From NCBI RefSeq assembly GCF_007859675.1, contig NZ_CP042305.1, positions 1,860,001 through 1,924,000 on the forward strand: a stretch of DNA of 64,000 nt, read 5' to 3'. The notes beneath the pieces are model-generated. The model ran no database searches, had not been told where the DNA came from, and worked only from the letters and a program-made list of their open reading frames with translations. This DNA is from Humibacter ginsenosidimutans. Its GTDB lineage: Bacteria; Actinomycetota; Actinomycetes; Actinomycetales; Microbacteriaceae. The translations under genes were made by a program, and so were the position numbers. This document shows, piece after piece, positions 62,401 through 64,000 of the stretch; position 1 is the first letter of the stretch; each line of letters begins with the position of its first letter.

Positions 62401-64000
62401 CACGGCGACCGCGCCGCCGCCCGCGCCGCCCGTTGAGATGGAGGTGACCGTCTCGCTCGAGGTCGCATCGACGGTGGCGTCGCCGTTCACCGTGACGCTC
62501 ACCCTCGGCGCGATCCACGCCTGCGTCGTCTTGTTCAGCACCTCGACGTCGGCACCAGCTCCCACGCCCGCCGAGCCGCCGATCGCGAGCTGACCCGCCG
62601 CACCCTTGAGGGTGGTGGTGTCGGATGCCGCCAGCGCGATCCCCTCGCCGGCCTGCGCTCCCGTGTTGTCGCCGTTCACCGTCACGCCGGAGTCGATGTG
62701 CGCCGTGGTCGTGTCGTTCTGCACGCCGACCGTCGCCGATCCGGAGATGCCGGCGGTGCCGCCCGCGCTGCCGCCGATCGCGAGCAGTGTCACGTTCTCG
62801 GACTGCGCTGCGCCGATGGCGAGGCCCGGGGCGCCGTGGGCCTGCACGTCGTCGTTCGCCGCGATGAACGCATCCACGATTCCCGTGCGCACCAGCACGG
62901 CGGAGGAGACGCCGACGCCTGCTGTGCCGCCCACCGAGAGGTTGCCGGCGTAGAGGGCCAGCGTCGGCACCGTGTCAGAGGCCTGGATGCTCATGCCGCC
63001 GCCGGCATGCACCGTCGTGGGTCGCGCTCCCCCGTCGATGTAGGCGCGCGTGCCGGGACCTCCGGCGCCCTGGTTGATGACCGCGACGATGATGGAGCCG
63101 ACGACCGCCGTGTTCGTGGAGGCCCCGGCATCCACGGCCACTGCCGTCAGCGAGTCGGTGGCCGTCGCGGCGAGCAGAACGGCACCGCCGACCCGCGCCG
63201 CCACACCGTCGCCGATATAGGCGCGCACATCTTTGTTCACCACGTCGACGACGAGACCGAGCCCCACGCCGACGGAGCCCCCGGTCAGCGCGATCGCACC
63301 GGCGAGCTGCACGAAGGTCGTGGTGTCCTCCGCCGTGATCGTGATGGACTGCGCCGCGTTCACGGGCACGTGCTGGTTCACGGCCGCGCCGCCTGCGATG
63401 TAGGCCTGCGTCGTGAGATCGATGACGTCGACGATGACGGATCCGCCGATCGCGACACCGCTCGTTCCAGCGCCGCCTGCGATCGCCACAGAGGTGACCG
63501 CGATGGTGATCGAGGGGATGTCGGGCACCACGAGCGCGGCGACTCCGGCGCTCGAGGAGATCAGGATGGCACCGCCGGCGTCGACTGTTGTCGGCGACGT
63601 CGGCGACGAGTCGATGAACGCGAGCGTCGGGATGGTCAGGATGTTGACCGCGATCGCCGCGCCGACCCCCGATCCGTTCAGCGAGAGCCCGCCGGCCGCC
63701 GCGATGTTCTGCAGGCCCATCGGGTTGCTCGCCTGCACGGCGATTCCGCCCGCCGAGGTGATCGTGGAGCCCGCGCCGATCTCCGCCGTGGTCTCGAAGT
63801 CGATCACCTGCACGCCGACGGATCCGGCGACGGATGCCTTGCCGTTGCCTCCCGCCGCCGCGAGTCCCCAGACCACGAAGTCGTTCTCGGCGCCGGCGGG
63901 AGTGATCGCCTGCACGGCGATGCTTCCCGCGCTGATGCGCGTGTTCGCGCCGATGGTGCCGTCGTTGACCACGGTCGCCACGTTCAGCCCGATCCCGGCG
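50416..64000 (-). CDS. Giant repetitive LAXTG-anchored surface protein (N-terminus outside window)
   Basis: At least 4527 residues are visible and the frame stays open to the window edge, so the true start is further right. Most of the length is a degenerate 50-60-residue repeat (Ala/Gly/Val/Thr-rich, GGxVGVGxxxxV...TxAxI...VxA) expected to form a long beta-helix or stacked beta structure, as in bacterial adhesins. Near 60.0-60.2 kb is a CBM5/12-like segment (GTWSSTGSYLTGDVV, SQWEAA). GLxxGxxYYV modules cluster at 61.5-62.0 and 55.4-56.4 kb. RTX-like GGAGDDTF/GGDGNDTF units lie at 51.26-52.08 kb and a Calx-beta-like domain at 50.64-51.0 kb. LAPTGSD (start near 50517), a membrane helix and RRRRRA end the protein. 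It is presumably a wall-attached adhesin or biofilm protein. Confidence 0.88.
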   Translation of the reverse strand, partial: AGIGLNVATVVNDGTIGANTRISAGSIAVQAITPAGAENDFVVWGLAAAGGNGKASVAGSVGVQVIDFETTAEIGAGSTITSAGGIAVQASNPMGLQNIAAAGGLSLNGSGVGAAIAVNILTIPTLAFIDSSPTSPTTVDAGGAILISSSAGVAALVVPDIPSITIAVTSVAIAGGAGTSGVAIGGSVIVDVIDLTTQAYIAGGAAVNQHVPVNAAQSITITAEDTTTFVQLAGAIALTGGSVGVGLGLVVDVVNKDVRAYIGDGVAARVGGAVLLAATATDSLTAVAVDAGASTNTAVVGSIIVAVINQGAGGPGTRAYIDGGARPTTVHAGGGMSIQASDTVPTLALYAGNLSVGGTAGVGVSSAVLVRTGIVDAFIAANDDVQAHGAPGLAIGAAQSENVTLLAIGGSAGGTAGISGSATVGVQNDTTTAHIDSGVTVNGDNTGAQAGEGIALAASDTTTLKGAAGQLAIGGSAGVGAGADVEVLNKTTQAWIAPRVSVTVNGDATVDATSSETVTSISTGGAGGGAVAVAVNAAVPVFTIVTQAWIGEHCAAAQVTPANCTSSRSVVNAGGNARVAANEQLTMTVVAGAIAAAGTVGAGAAAAVPVVDKTTTAFLGDFSVLNALGNAPGLTVSTGGFTTTAVDTRFSPAAIQADHVTLHLPFTHSYTEGEQVLYDDGGGDAIGGLVQGGVYYVHVLSPTDIQLSLTPGGAPITLTAPSRGGESQRLVPTDQASPPVSDTPYFDPHDASGTVITLPYDLDVSLGDPVIYSSGGGAPIGGLVDGGEYYVIPGAPGSHQIQLAATLCQANPSANGCAPGAVQQAIALNPSVATGRAHSIVLQGAQPSPDAAATLGEHTVTGNTATGFRGVAITANNSDDISAAGVTASFAGIAGVGVGGSVNVVTATTTASVGEYAQIDAANSGANAAQSVLVDAGNAFSLLMISAVAAGGTVGVGASAAVGIVKLTTDALIAQSAYVAAQRDVDVVATATDAVTSVALTGAGGFVGVAGAASVIVLTTHTYADTGLAVTISAGNNVLIGAHDDTTIIAVGGGAAGGFVGVGIGVAVTSITKDTEAFIGAGSIVDAKATQPTTTLGGVYDGSFVGIGFGTGPFNGLAVQAGSSEDIFGLAVAVGAGAVGVAGGVNVTVLHATTAAFIDSNLLNRTRVNTAAGAGSQQSVNVSAADTTSALTIGGGAAGGFVGVAGGIDIGIAQTTTQAYIGGYATVYAAHDLTLNALAAKSIRSYALSVGAGVVGIAASVSVWTVGTDPTSSYNAGANGVDKGTWSSTGSYLTGDVVTGSDGQRYGALIDHPTLNPVADTSHSQWEAAADALAPSSGTTAQSQSGDTANGSGTGGYQHILDNAGGGTADSETNARIAPSLNGASGSVQGAAPSSDLVNKQFDSPQVPGSTTSEIGTGAVIVIGGSLHMRANEQNSYLGVVGTVAGGVVAAGGSVAIANLTSSTDAGIAAGASVTAGGDVSVQSVVTENDLGVAFSGQAGLVSVGAQVVVITSHASQNAHIDSGVVIPTAGGTVDVEAQAYRTVNPLAIGLAVGAGAVGAAVADAEVDGDTTATIGNVTIGGQAPAGGVTMLAQSVITVPTQAFSVQGGIGVGITGAGAIAHLSGATTATFSGHATLVGGLSVAAEGTNTTSASTLGVSTGTIAAGIMVVVARDDRTTVASVSKGSSVSGGGTVAVSATSANHASVLAQGGTFSGIGVTLMLPIALVTGTTEAHLDGQVTASGAIAVSAAGQNQASAEADVLNIALLGGGQGTFPVAHVEQSAQVLASVGASASVHSAGLVSVKAGTTIDSAGHGDYAFAKVLGGGGGFINAGVYTADAELLAPVTAELRTTVASSGGVSVTADSTSDANASTKVGSMSFAGVSLAGVVAEIASSAATTAVVTGGTITSTGKVTVSATAANTSTVDTEVGSIGAFTLSATLPFAHVEAPTKAELGDSVLGANGLTVSATGANTATADSSLLGIGILSGSIGGADARITSSASVIAVVDASATTVNAGPGALTVSASSANHATATPSQLSVGVISIGALTPTAIVAAATNAEFDGGTTTSGAFSVTASGQNAAAAAASADNFSVIGGTGAFADAEVQQSAGVTATVSGSTKLTASGFVTVAASLGTGGDSADAEITSTGGGLIHGGIFFAKALVGAAVTAAFSGAILGSTGGSIRASGSNAATAKTESLGIGLGSITGAAVDAEVLGTASTSAGYGAGAFVTSGSVTVSATSGNTATANTDTLDGGLIAGNASVPIARVAAPTAAEFDGLLTGGTGLAVSATSTASVSSTSGARAFGLAGASDSSPQATITAGVVTQANIGSSAVLDAPNAVVSVIATATNTALAKGGSTNGGLGSISSANPTATDNADTYARMLGAAHGSTASAPGAKSLQVLATGTDSSTALISDTSIGGLSVASAGASATTATTVETDLGSSGKPITTVGDISVGVSSNPVSISSSESEHVGIALDLAHNSATVTTDPTVNLSIGQGAQIYAGGTITATAQQNTQAPPSSNSSQFDGSSGVNTATNVITLSAPHSFTTGSTVTYSAQGGTPVGGLHDGLNYNVIVLGDDTVQLGSLFDGAQIDTSTDTIAFGTTIGGNFVPLNHNLHEGDIVVYVVPSGGTAVPGLISGHSYLVHVVDASHIQLFDPAESQSQVGVTGSNVTGGNTFTVGNAYRPGDAVTYHAPGALVTFSSQQVNIQTDSNGNPVITGNPPNVVPQSNNTIVIPNHGLATGEAVVYEGASDPLGGLTNGNTYYVIVVNANVIQLAATQCEATGGCKDGDDNDIPITPITLTPDTSAAGEAVTHGLYLPGQQPIQGLDDGGRYYVVSASSTAFQVSKTPGGTPIPLNGSGITGIGYFVAAPIGLGAGGSAGQELVLDLSSAGSGTQSITALGISGTTAGGGQTSTATVSGSGGGFISSSSATPTANETAVVAVTIGAGASLNAGGDITVTTDSNAGVDSDASNGGGGLVAIGSAEATSTTKTTTTVTVASGATLTATHNVTIAPVTIGQADASSESDATGLGSGVESDAGATVTITATTNIAGTIVAGDDVAIGSQSQAYASVSTHAEAGGLGADANAGRCGGPTCDINVTDNTTVDLQPGTSITGDNVAVTSDVADMTLNNQSYTHAKAVGAGSKASSNIDVGSNADLLIEDHTKIVGYESVTLTAEHQNIQLIAHSNANCGCLGGDTDSDATNNYQSTSNVTADAGAIIRTAALDVEALQNELGWTWQRDRSGAAFDGGGRGGSDTNNAVRSIVWNADVYLHAPDPQLVVDTTGKITKLYGVTVKDDLGNTYSLGSVIPSGRIIEVQNIVNTGGATVVFHANTPPTQPNGASAPSSSLTGTAGTFTVQNTFDFVRLYNHSSRSMVVHAIDVANLTGTAATVQIEVNGSSAFRFTVGMPIFTPTAVDIDDYLDGGGTPQLVIDGVIDNPIGSTHVDNQHGDILAGPDSPLIITNTLAIYADAGTIGTVTTSGGTRVRTPIPVELVQSDYLVDNVDPTRFVALVADALDDVVLNITSILRGAPAAFTPTLGPIHAGHDIDLVLGDSLQGDDVPTISSDYIQVNVYNADHAGTTFPPTGAYKTYFHPDGTPSYDLSLVLTAFGTVDTPIDSTYVFPDLSAGNDIRIAHTGGKATLNIDATTNVDATLTGAEFPVPFSTSDNVGEIDIDTNGFITDTETTGDLRIGTITSTNSDVTLTAADASGASIFDVDAIHDGSARVTGNTITMVALFGGIGYVTPDANYLEIHSSNAARGKVLAVARDGIYLTQTTGDLYVGVVDSLTGDVALTNANGSILDDDPTAALQVSGANIDLIAHNGSIGATGSTFKIDTAATGRLYALTDRTASLPVGTNPPADIDVTEIAGPLTVLRAESMFGGVRLAVPYDGSDDSDLTIVNIGATLDGADLVAQGRIVAANAVLLQVGDDLSEPAGAVIQGATVTIVAEYGQSPASPIGSTLYFGGTLTGAPAEVFGGAGDDTFVFDHTYLGGQTDVYGGPSATASAPDGDDTFVVDHLQTMTTTHLDTSGDAYDGQQVRDTLHLDGELGDNTYVITTWGSVDPLNHDYRIEVLDTGARGGLNTLTVNGSDGPDVFLLRGASIIPDQPQAQQPAFVALLHSSTAAERIDYDDHINSRLTVNGLGGDDVFAVDDNSAITTLNGGDGNDTFLIGQLYATPRVAPAVHPEDAFSTILTSDGYVSPGISFPTTIYGGAGNDTFIVNHNLAELRLEAGSGNDSFVFRTLMAGTAFLADGYVTVDGGTGASTVNIQVLGGLGHVSSNINGASGDGLNLLLRSFRSAPSRTHLGPIVSAPYLLPDEDPVVFPVIPVVDPVAGDGQVIVTETGGRTIVLPTGQTEDSYTIQLATAPTADVYITISVAYGPGAPYALVSLDGVTFAPTVMLIIPAGDMSQHTVYVQYATGAVLDPSEIVETISHSSESDDPAYEHASIRNVYVNLQPPQVIPAPPHGGANGTNGGASAGGSTSSASGSGLAPTGSDAAPQLALAAIALLAGLLLLLRRRRRA
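51260..52085 (-). repeat. RTX-like Asp/Gly repeats within the giant surface protein
   Basis: The encoded segments GGAGDDTFVF, GLGGDDVFAV, GGDGNDTFLI, GGAGNDTFIV and GSGNDSFVF match the GGxGxDxUx calcium-binding pattern of RTX proteins, though spaced more widely than the contiguous nonapeptides of toxins. They probably bind calcium and stiffen the C-terminal stalk next to the wall anchor. Confidence 0.65.
55400..56400 (-). repeat. Cluster of GLxxGxxYYV modules in the giant surface protein
   Basis: At least four copies of a module of about 50 residues follow one another here. Their cores read GGTPVGGLHDGLNYNVIVL, GGTAVPGLISGHSYLVHVV, SDPLGGLTNGNTYYVIVV and QQPIQGLDDGGRYYVVSA; each is followed by a strand such as IQLAAT. 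Two more copies lie at about 61520-62030 (DAIGGLVQGGVYYVHVL, GAPIGGLVDGGEYYVIPG). Confidence 0.7.
60010..60165 (-). other. CBM5/12-like segment inside the giant surface protein
   Basis: The encoded GTWSSTGSYLTGDVVTGSDG followed by QRYGALI and, about 20 residues later, SQWEAA follows the W..Y..GD.V...G..Y......W pattern of chitin-binding CBM5/12 modules. It interrupts the Ala/Gly/Val repeats. Chitin or glycan binding is inference from this pattern. Confidence 0.45.

Noticed and set aside
50416..63981. GTG at 63981 as the start of the giant protein
   Set aside because: The frame continues to the window edge with the same repeat pattern (AGIGLN before the GTG), and no signal peptide follows the GTG, so it is internal.
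1..64000. tRNA/rRNA genes, CRISPR arrays, insertion sequences, prophage
   Set aside because: No cloverleaf-like conserved segments, regularly spaced repeats, transposase, integrase or phage structural genes were recognised in either strand.

Overview
The window looks like chromosomal DNA of a high-GC actinobacterium, most probably Microbacteriaceae (order Micrococcales). Base composition is strongly GC-rich. Coding-strand third positions are mostly G or C. The genes include a monomeric NADP-isocitrate dehydrogenase, ROK/LacI/GntR sugar regulators, and surface proteins ending in LAXTG-type sorting signals. This placement is inference from gene content and codon style. I saw no rRNA, tRNA, CRISPR array, prophage or insertion sequence.

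Layout. 1-7.3 kb: 5' part of a ROK regulator, a SnoaL-like protein, then a minus-strand run of GH20 hexosaminidase, KDPG aldolase, a FUSC membrane protein and a P1B metal ATPase. 7.3-11 kb: a MazEF-like toxin-antitoxin pair whose toxin is frameshifted, GNAT, Nudix and oleate hydratase. 11-21 kb: a mannoside locus (solute-binding protein, two permeases, GH38 alpha-mannosidase) divergent from two Gfo/Idh/MocA oxidoreductases and followed by a ROK regulator. 21-25 kb: small lipoprotein, isocitrate dehydrogenase, membrane-anchored esterase. 25-32 kb: a LamG/EEP surface protein, a Tat-exported phospholipase C, a GntR regulator, GNAT and an alkyltransferase-like protein. 32.6-39.3 kb: GH35 beta-galactosidase, LacI regulator and a large F5/8-type-C surface protein, linked by shared palindromic operators. 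39.3-43 kb: TDT transporter, heme oxygenase under a DtxR/IdeR-type iron box, DedA protein and a GH18 chitinase lipoprotein. 43-50.4 kb: heterodimeric ABC exporter with a 51-codon ORF upstream, leucine-dehydrogenase-like enzyme, membrane-fused dimethylargininase-like protein and tautomerase. 50.4-64 kb: one giant repetitive surface protein, whose N-terminus lies outside the window.

How the genes work together. Three glycan-use modules are visible: chitin/GlcNAc (GH18, GH20), mannosides (ABC importer + GH38 + two oxidoreductases, probably under ROK control) and galactosides (GH35 and an anchored F5/8C protein, probably under LacI control). Three proteins carry LATTG, LASTG or LAPTG followed by a membrane segment and an Arg-rich tail. 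This pattern is recognised by class E sortases, so they are probably wall-attached. The mannoside importer lacks its own ATPase and presumably shares one encoded elsewhere.

Structure not explained by genes includes: a strongly over-used heptamer GGATGCC/GGCATCC; two homologous long-stem palindromes at gene ends; a 16-bp perfect palindrome before isocitrate dehydrogenase; and several probable leaderless promoters with a TANNNT hexamer 5-6 nt before ATG.
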